Assembly: GCF_009674495.1 (NCBI RefSeq)
Contig: NZ_WKJN01000017.1
Span: 1-64,000 of the forward strand
Length of the DNA: 64,000 nt
Reading direction: 5' to 3'
DNA from: Duganella alba
Lineage (GTDB): Bacteria; Pseudomonadota; Gammaproteobacteria; Burkholderiales; Burkholderiaceae_D
The notes under the pieces are model-generated. The model made no database searches. It was not told where the DNA came from and worked only from the letters and a program-made list of their open reading frames with translations. Below are positions 34,584 through 43,276 of the stretch, in pieces (positions within the stretch are counted from its first letter, which is position 1; each line of letters starts with the position of its first letter). Both the position numbers and the translations under genes were made by a program.

Positions 34584-35926
34584 TAGTGTGCACTCCCTTC
34601 AGTGACGAAGCGCGCCGGCCCGCCGCGCATCAGCCGGAAAATATAAGTGATCGCCACGCCGAACACAAAGGCATAGACCACGATGAACAGGCACAGCGAC
34701 AGCGCCAGCGTGCCGGCGGCGTGGGTGGACACCGCGTCCCGGGTCCGCAGCAGCCCATACACCACCCACGGCTGGCGGCCGATCTCGGTGGTGTACCAGC
34801 CGGCCAGGATGGCCACCAGCCCGGCCGGCCCCATCAGCGTTGTCAGGCGCAGGAACCAGGGCGACGAATACATGGCATGGCGTTTGCGCAGCCACAGCCC
34901 GCACAAGCCCAGCGCGATCATCGCCAGCCCCAGCCCGACCATCACGCGGAAGGTGAAGAAGATGATGCTGGCATTCGGCCGGTCCTCCTTCGGAAATTCC
35001 TTCAGCCCCTTGATCTGGCCGCCCCAGGTATGGGTCAGAATCCAGCTGCCCACGCGCGGAATCTCGATCTGCAGGTGGTTGCTTTCGCTGTTCATGTCGG
35101 GCAGGGCAAACACCACCAGCGGCAGCGGCTCGTCGCCCTGGTTTTCCCAGTGGCCCTCCAGGGCGGCTATCTTCGCCGGCTGGTGTTCGAGCGTGTTGAT
35201 GCCGTGCGCGTCGCCGATCACGGCCTGGATCGGCGCGGTCACCAGCAGCATCCACATCGCCATCGAGAACATGGTGCGCACGGCCGGCGTGTCGTTCTTG
35301 CGCAGCAGATGCCAGGCGGCGCAGGCGGCCACCACCATCGCCGTGGCCAGGAAGGCGCCGACGCTCATGTGCAGCAGCCGGTACGGAAACGACGGATTGA
35401 AGATGATCGCCAGCCAGCTGTCCGGCGCCAGCACGCCGTGCTCGATGCGGTAGCCCTGCGGCGTCTGCATGAAGCTGTTCGAGGCGAGGATCCAGGTGGT
35501 GGAAATCAGCGTGCCGATGGCAACCATGGCGCTGGCAAAGCAGTGCAGGCCGGGGCCGACACGGTTCCAGCCGAACAGCATCACGCCGAGGAAGCCGGCT
35601 TCGAGGAAGAACGCGGTCAGCACCTCATAGGTCAGCAGCGGCCCGGTGATGCCGCCGGCGAACTGCGAAAAGAAGCCCCAGTTGGTGCCGAACTGGTAGG
35701 CCAGCACGATGCCCGAGACCACGCCGATGCCGAAATTGACGGCAAAGATCTTCAGCCAGAAGTGATAGAGATCGCGGTACACCTCGCGCCGCGTGCGCAG
35801 CCAGCACAGTTCCAGCACCGTCAGGTAGCTGGCCAGCCCGATCGACAGGGCCGGGAAGATGATGTGAAAGGAGACGGTGAAACCGAACTGAATCCGGGCC
35901 AACTCCAAGGCGGTGAAACCTGGCAT
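34583..35926 (-). CDS. cydA: Cytochrome bd-type quinol oxidase subunit I (CIO-like)
   Basis: The 447-residue subunit has the haem ligands His21 (TVSFHIIFPAL) and His186 (YRLLHMSVGAF). It also has the GWYTTEIGRQPWVVYG signature that ends the quinol loop. It is shorter than the about 520-residue E. coli CydA because the quinol-binding Q loop is short, a trait of the cyanide-insensitive oxidase (CioA) group. An inverted repeat GGACGT-TCTGG-ACGTCC at 35975-35991 lies about 50 bases upstream of the start and could be an operator. It heads the cydAB-DUF2474 operon. Confidence 0.94.
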   Translation of the reverse strand: MPGFTALELARIQFGFTVSFHIIFPALSIGLASYLTVLELCWLRTRREVYRDLYHFWLKIFAVNFGIGVVSGIVLAYQFGTNWGFFSQFAGGITGPLLTYEVLTAFFLEAGFLGVMLFGWNRVGPGLHCFASAMVAIGTLISTTWILASNSFMQTPQGYRIEHGVLAPDSWLAIIFNPSFPYRLLHMSVGAFLATAMVVAACAAWHLLRKNDTPAVRTMFSMAMWMLLVTAPIQAVIGDAHGINTLEHQPAKIAALEGHWENQGDEPLPLVVFALPDMNSESNHLQIEIPRVGSWILTHTWGGQIKGLKEFPKEDRPNASIIFFTFRVMVGLGLAMIALGLCGLWLRKRHAMYSSPWFLRLTTLMGPAGLVAILAGWYTTEIGRQPWVVYGLLRTRDAVSTHAAGTLALSLCLFIVVYAFVFGVAITYIFRLMRGGPARFVTEGSAH

Positions 35927-36078
35927 GTATATTCTCCCAATGTGCCGTGCCGGCGATGATGGACGGCGGGCGGCGGACGTTCTGGACGTCCTGCCGCACG
36001 ATCAGCTTCCATCATAACCAGCGCGGCGACATCGGGAAATTGGCATTGGGAGAGGTAGCTTCCTATACCCTTTGGGGA

Positions 36079-37881
36079 TCACTTCGGCGCCGCTTCCCCC
36101 GGATGGTTGAAGGCGGCGGCGTCGCCGGTGAACATTTCTTCCAGTTCCAGGCGGCCTTTGCGGGTCATCGAGATGATGGTGTCCTGGTCCTGCTGGTGCG
36201 GATACACTTCCATCAGCATCTTCAGATTGTGCGTGCGGAACAGGCTGGCTGCCTGCTGCGCGCGCTCGGCCGGGAAGCCCAGCTGCTGCAGCACGCTGGC
36301 GCCCAGCTGCAGGGCCGCCTCGAAGGTTTCGCGCTCGATCAGCGTCACGCCCCGGTCCAGCAGGTCGTAGTAGTGGCTGACGTTGCGCGCCCGCGCCAGG
36401 ATGGTCAGCGACGGCAGGCGTTCGCGCACCGCGTCCACCAGCGCCAGGCTGGCCTCGACATCGTCGATCGCCACCACCAGCGCGCTGGCCTTGCCGATGC
36501 CGGCCGCCTCCAGCAGGTCGATGCGGGTGGCGTCGCCGTAAAACACTTCGTAGCCGAACTTGCGCAGCAGCTCGATCTGGTCCGGATCATGGTCCAGCAC
36601 GGTTACGCCGATGCGATTGGCGGCCAGCAGGCGGCCGACGATCTGGCCGAAGCGGCCGAAGCCGGCGATGATCACCGGGTTCTCGACCTCGATGGCGTCC
36701 GGCGCGCGCTTCTTTTTGGCGGTGCGCAGGCCCGGCGCCACCAGTTTGTCATAGGCCAGCAACAGCAGCGGCGTGGCCACCATCGACAGCGTCACCACCA
36801 TCACCAGCATGGCCGACACGTCGGCCGGCAGCACCCTGGCGTCCGCCGCCGCGCCGAACACCACGAAGGCGAATTCGCCGCCCTGCGACATCAGCAGGGC
36901 AAAGAACAGGCGCTGGCCGGGCGGAATGTCGAACCAGCGGCTCATGCCGTATAGCAGGCCGCCTTTGACGAGGATCAGCGCGCAAGCCAGCGCCGGCACC
37001 AGCAGCGGATGGTCGCGCAGCACGCCGAAATCGGCCGACATGCCGACCGCCATGAAGAACAGGCCGAGCAGCAGCCCCTTGAACGGCTCCAGGTCGCTCA
37101 CCAGCTGGTGGCGGTACTCCGAGTCGGCCAGCAGCACGCCGGCGGCGAAGGTGCCGAGCGCCAGCGACAGGCCGACCCACTCCATCAAAAGGCAGATGCC
37201 GATCACCAGCAGCAGCGCAAAGGCGGTGAACAGCTCGCGCAGGCCGGTGCGGGCGATGAAGCGCATCACCGGATTGACCAGGCAGCGGCCCACCGCGATC
37301 AGCGTCAGCATCACGGCCACCAGCTTGACCGCGCGCTGCCAGCCGGCGCCGCTGGATTCGGAGGCCACGCCGGCCAGCAGCGGCACCAGCGCGATCATCG
37401 GAATCGCGGCGATGTCCTGCAGCAGCAGGATGGAGAAACTGGCCGAACCGGCCGGACTGGGCATCAGCTTGCGCTCGCCCAGCGTGGCCAGCACGATGGC
37501 GGTGGACGACAGCGACAGCCCGAGGCCGGCGACGATGGCGACCTTGGTATCGATGCCGAAGGCCAGCGCCAGCGCGGCCAGCACCGCGCTCACCACCAGC
37601 ACCTGCGCGCCGCCCCAGCCGAAAATCGGCCGCCGCAGCGACCACAGTTTTTTTGGTTCCAGTTCCAGGCCGATCAGGAACAGCATCAGCACCACGCCGA
37701 ATTCGGAGATGCTCAATACGTCTTCGACATTGCCGATCAGCGACAGGCCCCAGGGGCCGATCAGGGCGCCGGCCATCAGGTAGCCGAGCACGGCGCCCAT
37801 GCCGATGCGCTTGGCCAGCGGCACCAGCAGAACCGCCGCCGCCAGATAAAACACCATGTGTAGCAGAATGCCGTGGGCCAT
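36079..37881 (-). CDS. KefC-type potassium/proton antiporter (CPA2) with RCK domain
   Basis: The 600-residue protein has an N-terminal Na+/H+-exchanger domain of about 12 helices. It starts MAHGILLHMVFYLAAAVLLV and contains VLGYLMAGALIGPWGLSLI and FLIGLELEPKKLW. A C-terminal TrkA-N domain follows, with NAD site IIAGFGRFGQIVGRLL. This is the KefB/KefC glutathione-gated K+ efflux layout, with roughly equal length to E. coli KefC (620). The start at 37881 aligns with KefC. Longer in-frame starts at 37929 and 38031 were rejected. It would export K+ and acidify the cytosol under electrophile stress. Confidence 0.92.
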   Translation of the reverse strand: MAHGILLHMVFYLAAAVLLVPLAKRIGMGAVLGYLMAGALIGPWGLSLIGNVEDVLSISEFGVVLMLFLIGLELEPKKLWSLRRPIFGWGGAQVLVVSAVLAALALAFGIDTKVAIVAGLGLSLSSTAIVLATLGERKLMPSPAGSASFSILLLQDIAAIPMIALVPLLAGVASESSGAGWQRAVKLVAVMLTLIAVGRCLVNPVMRFIARTGLRELFTAFALLLVIGICLLMEWVGLSLALGTFAAGVLLADSEYRHQLVSDLEPFKGLLLGLFFMAVGMSADFGVLRDHPLLVPALACALILVKGGLLYGMSRWFDIPPGQRLFFALLMSQGGEFAFVVFGAAADARVLPADVSAMLVMVVTLSMVATPLLLLAYDKLVAPGLRTAKKKRAPDAIEVENPVIIAGFGRFGQIVGRLLAANRIGVTVLDHDPDQIELLRKFGYEVFYGDATRIDLLEAAGIGKASALVVAIDDVEASLALVDAVRERLPSLTILARARNVSHYYDLLDRGVTLIERETFEAALQLGASVLQQLGFPAERAQQAASLFRTHNLKMLMEVYPHQQDQDTIISMTRKGRLELEEMFTGDAAAFNHPGEAAPK

Positions 37882-38089
37882 AAGCGGGTCCGTGTTGAGT
37901 ATTAGAAGTCCGACAATCGGTCCCGACATTGTAGCCCAGCCCTGCGTGCGTCCAGTTGACTCATACGGAAGAGGCATAAGTGAAATGCCGCTGCGCCTCT
38001 CACTGCCTTCCAGAGCCGCGCCTATACTCATTTCAGACGGTCGGCAACGGCCGAACTTGACCGAAACAACCTTTCTACTGGAGTGAAAA

Positions 38090-38419
38090 ATGATTGACGA
38101 AAATGGCCCACACTATTTTGTAGCGTTTCAAACCCCTGGCCCCAAATGGGTGCAGGGCGTGCAGTACAACGAGCAGCCCGAGTTCATGGACCACGTGGCG
38201 TATATGCTCAAGATGCAGGAAGCCGGCATGACGGTCCTGAGCGGCCCGTTCATGAAAAAAGCCGGCGGCCTGAATGGCGTGCTGGCGGATGGCGGCATGA
38301 CGATCTTCAAGGCGGCCGATCTGGCGGAGGCGATCAGGATCGGCTCCGACGATCCCACGGTGAAATCCGGCATGCTGAATGTGGAAGTGAAAATGATGTG
38401 GGTGCCGTTCCACACCTGA
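38090..38419 (+). CDS. YciI-family protein
   Basis: The 109-residue protein is a small alpha/beta protein of the YciI/YCGL type. It opens HYFVAFQTPGPKWVQG, and EFMDHVAYMLKMQEAGMTVLSG carries the conserved His. TIFKAADLAEAIRIGSDDPTVK follows. The family has a ferredoxin-like fold and a putative enzymatic pocket, and no function is firmly known. It has a GGAGTG ribosome site and is followed 15 bases later by a strong terminator, so it is monocistronic. Confidence 0.9.
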   Translation: MIDENGPHYFVAFQTPGPKWVQGVQYNEQPEFMDHVAYMLKMQEAGMTVLSGPFMKKAGGLNGVLADGGMTIFKAADLAEAIRIGSDDPTVKSGMLNVEVKMMWVPFHT

Positions 38420-38434
38420 TAGTAGACTTAAAGC

Positions 38435-38462
38435 CCCGGCGATTTTCGCCGGGTTTTTTTTT
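38435..38462 (+). terminator. Rho-independent terminator
   Basis: CCCGGCGA (38435-38442) pairs perfectly with TCGCCGGG (38446-38453) through a TTT loop, and nine T residues follow. It ends the YciI transcript. The T run touches the stop codon of the convergent SDR gene at 38461. Confidence 0.95.
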
Positions 38463-39225
38463 AGACGTTATAACCGCCGTCGGCATCGATGATGGCGCCG
38501 GTGATGTAGGAGGCTGCGGAGCTGGCCAGGAACAATATCGGTGCGATGATCTCTTCCAGGCGGCCGTAGCGCTTGATGCACAGGTTCTGCAACAGTGGTG
38601 CAATGGCGTCGCGCATATGGGCGTTGATGTCGGTCTGCATGAAGCCGGCATGCACCACGTTGACGGTAATGCCACGGTCAGCCAGGTCGCGCGCCGCGCC
38701 ACGCGCATAGCCGTCGATGGCGGCCTTGATCGACGCCATGTCCGACATGCCGGGAGCGCCGGGCCGTACACCGAGGTTGGAACCGACGAACACAAAACGT
38801 CCGCCGTCGCCCATCACCTTGGACGCGGCGCGCACGATGGCGCGGAAGCCGCCGTTGGCGACGGCCCAGTAGTGTTCGAACATGGCGTCGTCGCGCAGCG
38901 GATCGTCGGCCGTGCCGAAGCGGTCGATCGATGCGCTGTTGATCACAATGTCCAGCCGTCCGAAATGGGCGATGATGTCGCCGATCAGTTTCGGCGCCTT
39001 GCTCGCATCCGCCTGATCGGCTCGCAGCGACAAGGCGCGCACGCCGTGCGCTTCGATGTCCGCCACCACGGCGGCGGCCTTGGCGATCGAATCCGGCGAA
39101 ACAAAGGTGAACGCGACGTCGGCGCCTTGTGCCGCCAGCGCCCTGGCGGTGGCCGCGCCGAGTCCGCGTGCGCCGCCCGTTACCAGCGCAACCTTGCCGG
39201 CCAGCGGTTTATGCGCGGCGCTCAT
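38461..39225 (-). CDS. SDR-family protein with altered active site
   Basis: The 254-residue protein has the SDR cofactor loop TGGARGLG and VDGGYN-type ending, but the catalytic YxxxK pair reads MASIK, so the Tyr is replaced by Met. The NNAG motif is also changed (INSAS). The Ser is present in FVGSNLG. It may be a non-catalytic or differently acting paralogue. The ATG at 39225 was chosen because it gives an ATGA overlap with the upstream GST gene and a standard SDR N-terminus (MSAAHKPLAGKVALVTGG). It is the last gene of a three-gene operon. Confidence 0.88.
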   Translation of the reverse strand: MSAAHKPLAGKVALVTGGARGLGAATARALAAQGADVAFTFVSPDSIAKAAAVVADIEAHGVRALSLRADQADASKAPKLIGDIIAHFGRLDIVINSASIDRFGTADDPLRDDAMFEHYWAVANGGFRAIVRAASKVMGDGGRFVFVGSNLGVRPGAPGMSDMASIKAAIDGYARGAARDLADRGITVNVVHAGFMQTDINAHMRDAIAPLLQNLCIKRYGRLEEIIAPILFLASSAASYITGAIIDADGGYNV

Positions 39226-39881
39226 TTGCCACCGCCAAGCTTTGCCATCAGGGGCACCATGCGTTGTTCGACCTCGTCGCGCGTCCGGGCCCACGCCGGC
39301 ACTTCGTCAAGCAGCCGCTGGTGCCATGCCATCACATTCGGGAATTCGGCATAAGGAGGGAAGGTGCGCGACAGGTGGGTAAAGGTCGCAGCCAGGTCGA
39401 TGTCGGCCAGCGAGAAGCGGTCGCCAACGACGTAACGGCGGTCCTTCAAGTGCGCTTCGAGCGTGGTGGCAAATTTGCGGATCGACGCGTCGGCGTCGGC
39501 GAGCGCGCGCGGATCTTCGGGCAAGCCCATGGCCACCTTGACGATGCGCTCCGTGAACAGCGCCGGTGGTCCCTGACGCCAGTGTTCGCCGGCCCAGAAC
39601 ATCCACTGCAACGTCAGCATGCGGTCGGCGCCGGACGGCAGCAGGTCGGCGCCGAACTTCTCGGCCAGATGCAGGTTGATGGCGGACGCTTCCCACAGGA
39701 CGACGTCGCCGTCCACCAGCACCGGAATCATGCCGTTGGGATTGAGCGCGAGGAATTGCGGGGTGCGGTTGTCGCCGTTGAACAGGTCGATCAGCTCGAA
39801 ATCGAATTCAGCGCCGATGTGGTACAGCGCGGCCAATACGCGGCGGGTGCTGCCCGAGCCTGGGTCACCATAGAGTTTCAT
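39222..39881 (-). CDS. Glutathione S-transferase family protein
   Basis: The 219-residue protein has a thioredoxin-like N-terminal domain (MKLYGDPGSGSTRRVLAALY, with PNGMIPVLVDGDVVLWEASA as the glutathione-binding cis-Pro and Glu-Ser region). The C-terminal domain is all-helical (RYVVGDRFSLADIDLAATF). It is a typical theta/beta-like bacterial GST that conjugates or isomerises electrophiles. It lies between the SDR and quinone reductase genes, consistent with detoxification of a reactive aldehyde or quinone. Confidence 0.93.
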   Translation of the reverse strand: MKLYGDPGSGSTRRVLAALYHIGAEFDFELIDLFNGDNRTPQFLALNPNGMIPVLVDGDVVLWEASAINLHLAEKFGADLLPSGADRMLTLQWMFWAGEHWRQGPPALFTERIVKVAMGLPEDPRALADADASIRKFATTLEAHLKDRRYVVGDRFSLADIDLAATFTHLSRTFPPYAEFPNVMAWHQRLLDEVPAWARTRDEVEQRMVPLMAKLGGGK

Positions 39882-39893
39882 TGTTTATGCCTT

Positions 39894-40868
39894 TCAGTTG
39901 GTTTGTGGAGCGAGCAGCACTTTGCCGCCCGCGAGGGTATGGGCGATGGCGTCGGCCACCTCGGACAGCGCGTAGGTACGGGCCACCGGCGTATGCAGCT
40001 GGCCGGCCGCCACCATCTGCGCCGCTTCGCGCAGCAGTGCCGGGATCTTGCTTCTGTATTGCGGACGGTTCTGATAGAAGAAGTGGCTGCTGATAGACTT
40101 GAACATCAGTGGCATCAGGTCGCCGGGCGCGACTTTCTCGCCGCTCATCATGGCGTAGGCAACCAGGGCGGCGCCGGGTGACAGGAACTCGATCAGGCGC
40201 GCGGTTGAGGCGCCGGAGACGCCATCCAGTGCCAGCCGCACCTTGCCGTTGCCGATCAGTGCAGCAGCCTTGGCGGCGGCGCCTGGTTCGTCGAGCAGCA
40301 CGACGTCGCCGCCGGCCGCCTGGATTTCCGGAATCAATTCCGGCCGGCGCACCAGGTTGATCGAGCGCAGTCCGCGCGCCTTGGCCAGCGCTATGGCGGC
40401 GCGGCCGACGCCGGAGTTGGCGGCGTTCTGCACGATCCAGTCGCCCGGCTGCAAGTCCACGTATTCGCTCAACATCAGTCCTGCGGTCAGCGGATTAATG
40501 CGGATCATCGACAACTGCAGCGCGTCGGCGTCTGGCGGCAGCGCGAACAGCTCGTCGGCCTGCACCAGCATGCGTTCGCGCCAGGTGCCGCTGTACAGCG
40601 GTGGCGTCACCAGATCGCCTTGCCGGACGTTGGTCACGCCATCGCCGAGCGCCAGCACACGGCCGACCGCTTCGTTGCCCAGCACGGCCGGCAGCTCGGG
40701 ATGGTAAGGAAAATTACCGCCCATGACCAGCAGGTCGTTGTGGTTGACCGGTGCATACAGCACTTCGATCAGCACCTGGCCGGCCGCAGGCTGGGCCGGC
40801 TCGGGAATATTGACGTAGGCCGGCACCTCGGTGGGATCGCCGAAGGCTGGCAGATGGACTGCGCGCAT
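39894..40868 (-). CDS. Quinone/enoyl reductase-like MDR protein
   Basis: The 324-residue medium-chain dehydrogenase/reductase is zinc-independent, of the quinone oxidoreductase or trans-2-enoyl reductase (MECR/Etr1) group. LIEVLYAPVNHNDLLVMGG is the typical opening, VLGNEAVGRVLALGDGVTNV follows, and IVQNAANSGVGRAAIALAKA is the NADPH loop. It starts the minus-strand operon with GST and SDR and is divergent from a LysR gene. The substrate is probably an alpha,beta-unsaturated carbonyl or quinone. Confidence 0.9.
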   Translation of the reverse strand: MRAVHLPAFGDPTEVPAYVNIPEPAQPAAGQVLIEVLYAPVNHNDLLVMGGNFPYHPELPAVLGNEAVGRVLALGDGVTNVRQGDLVTPPLYSGTWRERMLVQADELFALPPDADALQLSMIRINPLTAGLMLSEYVDLQPGDWIVQNAANSGVGRAAIALAKARGLRSINLVRRPELIPEIQAAGGDVVLLDEPGAAAKAAALIGNGKVRLALDGVSGASTARLIEFLSPGAALVAYAMMSGEKVAPGDLMPLMFKSISSHFFYQNRPQYRSKIPALLREAAQMVAAGQLHTPVARTYALSEVADAIAHTLAGGKVLLAPQTN

Positions 40869-40955
40869 GATGAACTCCTGTTTCGATGAGTAGGTAGGCC
40901 ACCAAGATAGCGCCGCGCCGCTGCCGCCACCAGACGGCCACGGCGCATTTCACTT

Positions 40956-40970
40956 ATGTCTGTGGCACAT
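40956..40970. promoter_or_regulatory. Candidate LysR-type operator
   Basis: ATGT-CTGTGGC-ACAT fits the T-N11-A rule and lies in the 148-base divergent region between the reductase operon and the LysR gene at 41017. It is a short dyad and could arise by chance. Confidence 0.45.
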
Positions 40971-41016
40971 GAATACGGCGCGGTACAATCGCCTGTCCCG
41001 TTCCGCCGGAGTCGCC

Positions 41017-41910
41017 ATGCACGATTACCTGTTTGCCCTGAAGCTGTTCGTTCGCGTCGCCCATACCGGCAGTTTCTCGGCGGCGGGGCGCGAGCTGGCG
41101 CTGACCCAGCCTTCCGTGTCGCGCACCATCTCCAGTCTGGAGCAGGAGGTCGGTATCCAGCTGCTTACTCGCACCACGCGCGCGGTGGCGTTGACCGAGG
41201 CGGGAGCGGATTTCCTGGCGCGGGTGGAGAGCATTCTGTCCGCGTTGGAGGAGGCGGAGCAGGCGGCACGCGGCACAGGCGAGTTGCGCGGCGTGCTGCG
41301 GCTGGGCGTCACCACCAGCTTCGCGCTGCGCGTGGTGGTGCCTTTGCTGCCGGCGTTTGCGGAGTTGCATCCGGCGCTGCATGTGGAATTGCTGATGAAC
41401 GACCAGCGCCAGAACCTGATCGCCGATGGCGTCGATGTCGCCGTGCGTTACGGACCGTTGAGCGACTCGGGCGCAATGGCGCGCCGGCTCGGCGCCACGC
41501 CGCGACTGCTGGTGGCCGCGCCGTCCTACATCGCCAAGGTCGGAGCGCCGCTGTCGCCGCGCGACTTGCACAAATACAGGATGATCAGCGCCCGCACCAT
41601 AGCCGGCAATGCGTGGGCCTTCGCCAAGGACGGCGAAACGGTGCAGGTGAAGATTGCCGAGCACATGGTCGTTAGCGTCAACGAGGTATCGGCTGCGGCG
41701 GCTGCCGCCGGATTGGGCATCGCGTCGCTAAGCCTTTCCGGGTGCGTGCAGGAGCTTCGCGCCGGTACGCTGGTGCGGCTGCTGCCGGACTGGGACATGG
41801 GCTCCATCGAGGTCAACGCGGTGTTTTCCGCCGGCCGCGCATCCAAACCATCGGCCAAGGCATTTGTCGAATTCCTGCGGCCGAAGTTGCAGGAATTCGG
41901 CATTTCCTGA
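41017..41910 (+). CDS. LysR-family transcriptional regulator
   Basis: The 297-residue regulator has the helix-turn-helix FVRVAHTGSFSAAGRELALTQ then PSVSRTISSLEQEVGIQL and a substrate-binding domain ending in KAFVEFLRPKLQEFG. The ATG at 41017 follows a GGAG site and was taken in place of an upstream in-frame ATG at 40969 that would overlap the operator. It is divergent from the reductase-GST-SDR operon and is its likely activator. The 3' end lies two bases before the convergent DyP gene. Confidence 0.91.
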   Translation: MHDYLFALKLFVRVAHTGSFSAAGRELALTQPSVSRTISSLEQEVGIQLLTRTTRAVALTEAGADFLARVESILSALEEAEQAARGTGELRGVLRLGVTTSFALRVVVPLLPAFAELHPALHVELLMNDQRQNLIADGVDVAVRYGPLSDSGAMARRLGATPRLLVAAPSYIAKVGAPLSPRDLHKYRMISARTIAGNAWAFAKDGETVQVKIAEHMVVSVNEVSAAAAAAGLGIASLSLSGCVQELRAGTLVRLLPDWDMGSIEVNAVFSAGRASKPSAKAFVEFLRPKLQEFGIS

Positions 41911-41911
41911 A

Positions 41912-43276
41912 TCAGCGTTCTTCCGCGATCCAGCGCAGCGCGCTCAATGACGGCATGAACAGGTATTCGCCGCCGCGCAGCTGGTTGAAGGTGGTGATGC
42001 CATCGATGCGGCGGCGCACCGGCTTTTCCGGAATCGTGAAACTGCCTGGCGTTTCGTGCAGGCCCACCATCGGATCGCGTTCGGTGGCGAGGTCGATGAA
42101 GTTGCCGCGGTTGATCCATTCCTGCTGGAAGAATTCGATGGTGTCGTAGGCGCGCGCGCTGATGAAGATGAAGAAGATGCCGCGCTCGCCCTTGTCATCG
42201 CTGGCCGTCAGTTCGCGCCGCCATTTGGGGCCGAAGGTCGAGGAACGGCGGATGATGCGGTGGATATTGACGTCGGTGAGGATGGTCAGCTGGCTGTCGC
42301 GCGGATTGAGGCGGCGCATGTGCGCGGCGTGCGGACACATCAGGCCGCGCGGATCTTTCGAAAAATCGAAGTCGTTGTTGCGTTTCGGATCGGCGCCGAG
42401 GTCGGGATCGTCGTGTTCCGGCGCCAGCGTCAACGGCGCGCCGCTGCGCCAGCGGCCGACCAACTTGGCCGCCAGCACATCCTGGGCCGCTTCGTCTTGC
42501 GCCTGGCTGCGGATGAAATCGTTGAAGGCGCCGGCCTGGCTTTCGTATTTGCGCAGCACCACGAAGGAACCGTTGCGGCCCAGCTCGGGCGGATCGGGCA
42601 TCGCGACCGGTGCGCCGGTTTCGCTGTTCTCGCCGAGGATGAATTCGCCGGCGGCGATCGAGCGTTCCTGGCCAGGCAGCGGCGCGACACCGCTGCCGGC
42701 GATGGCCGGTTGCGAAATCGAGTCGCGGAAGCCGAAGGGATTCTTGGCCTCTTCGTCCGCGCCGAAGGCATGTTTGCCGACCAGCGTGACGCCGTGCGAG
42801 CGTTCCAGTTCGCCCATGGCCTTCTCGATCGCCACGTCGAGCGCGGCCTCGTCGCGGGCGTAGATGGTCAGGGCGATGTGACAAGCGCCCGGCTGAAACG
42901 CTTCGTCCCAATGTTCCGGCGCGTTGCCGCCAACGTCGCGCAATTGTTCGGCGCGCTGCGCCATGCCTTGCTGGAACGGCAGCGGGAAGCTGGACAGCGA
43001 GGATTCTGGCACGCCAAGCGCCTTCAGTCCCTGGAAACTCAACGCCATGCCCATCCAGGCGTCGCGGTCGTCGGTCCAGCCGGCGGCCGAGGGGATGTGG
43101 TCGGCCATGCGGCGGATCAGGTCGCGTCCGCCGGCAGCGTCGTCGATGTGCAGCATCGCGTGGATGCCGACATAGGGCTCGGGCCGCGCGCGCAGGATCA
43201 ATGCCTGGATATCGTCCAGCGCCAGTGTCACGTGTTCGCGCACGAAGCGCGCCTTGAGGTCGGTGAGGAATGTCAT
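41912..43276 (-). CDS. Dye-decolourising (DyP-type) peroxidase
   Basis: The 454-residue haem peroxidase has the DyP ferredoxin-like halves and the distal motif NPFGFRDSISQP. The usual GXXDG reads GFRDS, with Ser in place of the last Gly. The proximal His lies in CPHAAHMRRLNPRDSQ, and LTDVNIHRIIRRSSTFGPKW holds a conserved Arg region. It lacks a signal peptide, so it is cytosolic unless cargo-loaded. It is the last gene of a three-gene unit, one base overlapping the unknown upstream protein. A role in peroxide removal or substrate oxidation is expected. Confidence 0.9.
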   Translation of the reverse strand: MTFLTDLKARFVREHVTLALDDIQALILRARPEPYVGIHAMLHIDDAAGGRDLIRRMADHIPSAAGWTDDRDAWMGMALSFQGLKALGVPESSLSSFPLPFQQGMAQRAEQLRDVGGNAPEHWDEAFQPGACHIALTIYARDEAALDVAIEKAMGELERSHGVTLVGKHAFGADEEAKNPFGFRDSISQPAIAGSGVAPLPGQERSIAAGEFILGENSETGAPVAMPDPPELGRNGSFVVLRKYESQAGAFNDFIRSQAQDEAAQDVLAAKLVGRWRSGAPLTLAPEHDDPDLGADPKRNNDFDFSKDPRGLMCPHAAHMRRLNPRDSQLTILTDVNIHRIIRRSSTFGPKWRRELTASDDKGERGIFFIFISARAYDTIEFFQQEWINRGNFIDLATERDPMVGLHETPGSFTIPEKPVRRRIDGITTFNQLRGGEYLFMPSLSALRWIAEER

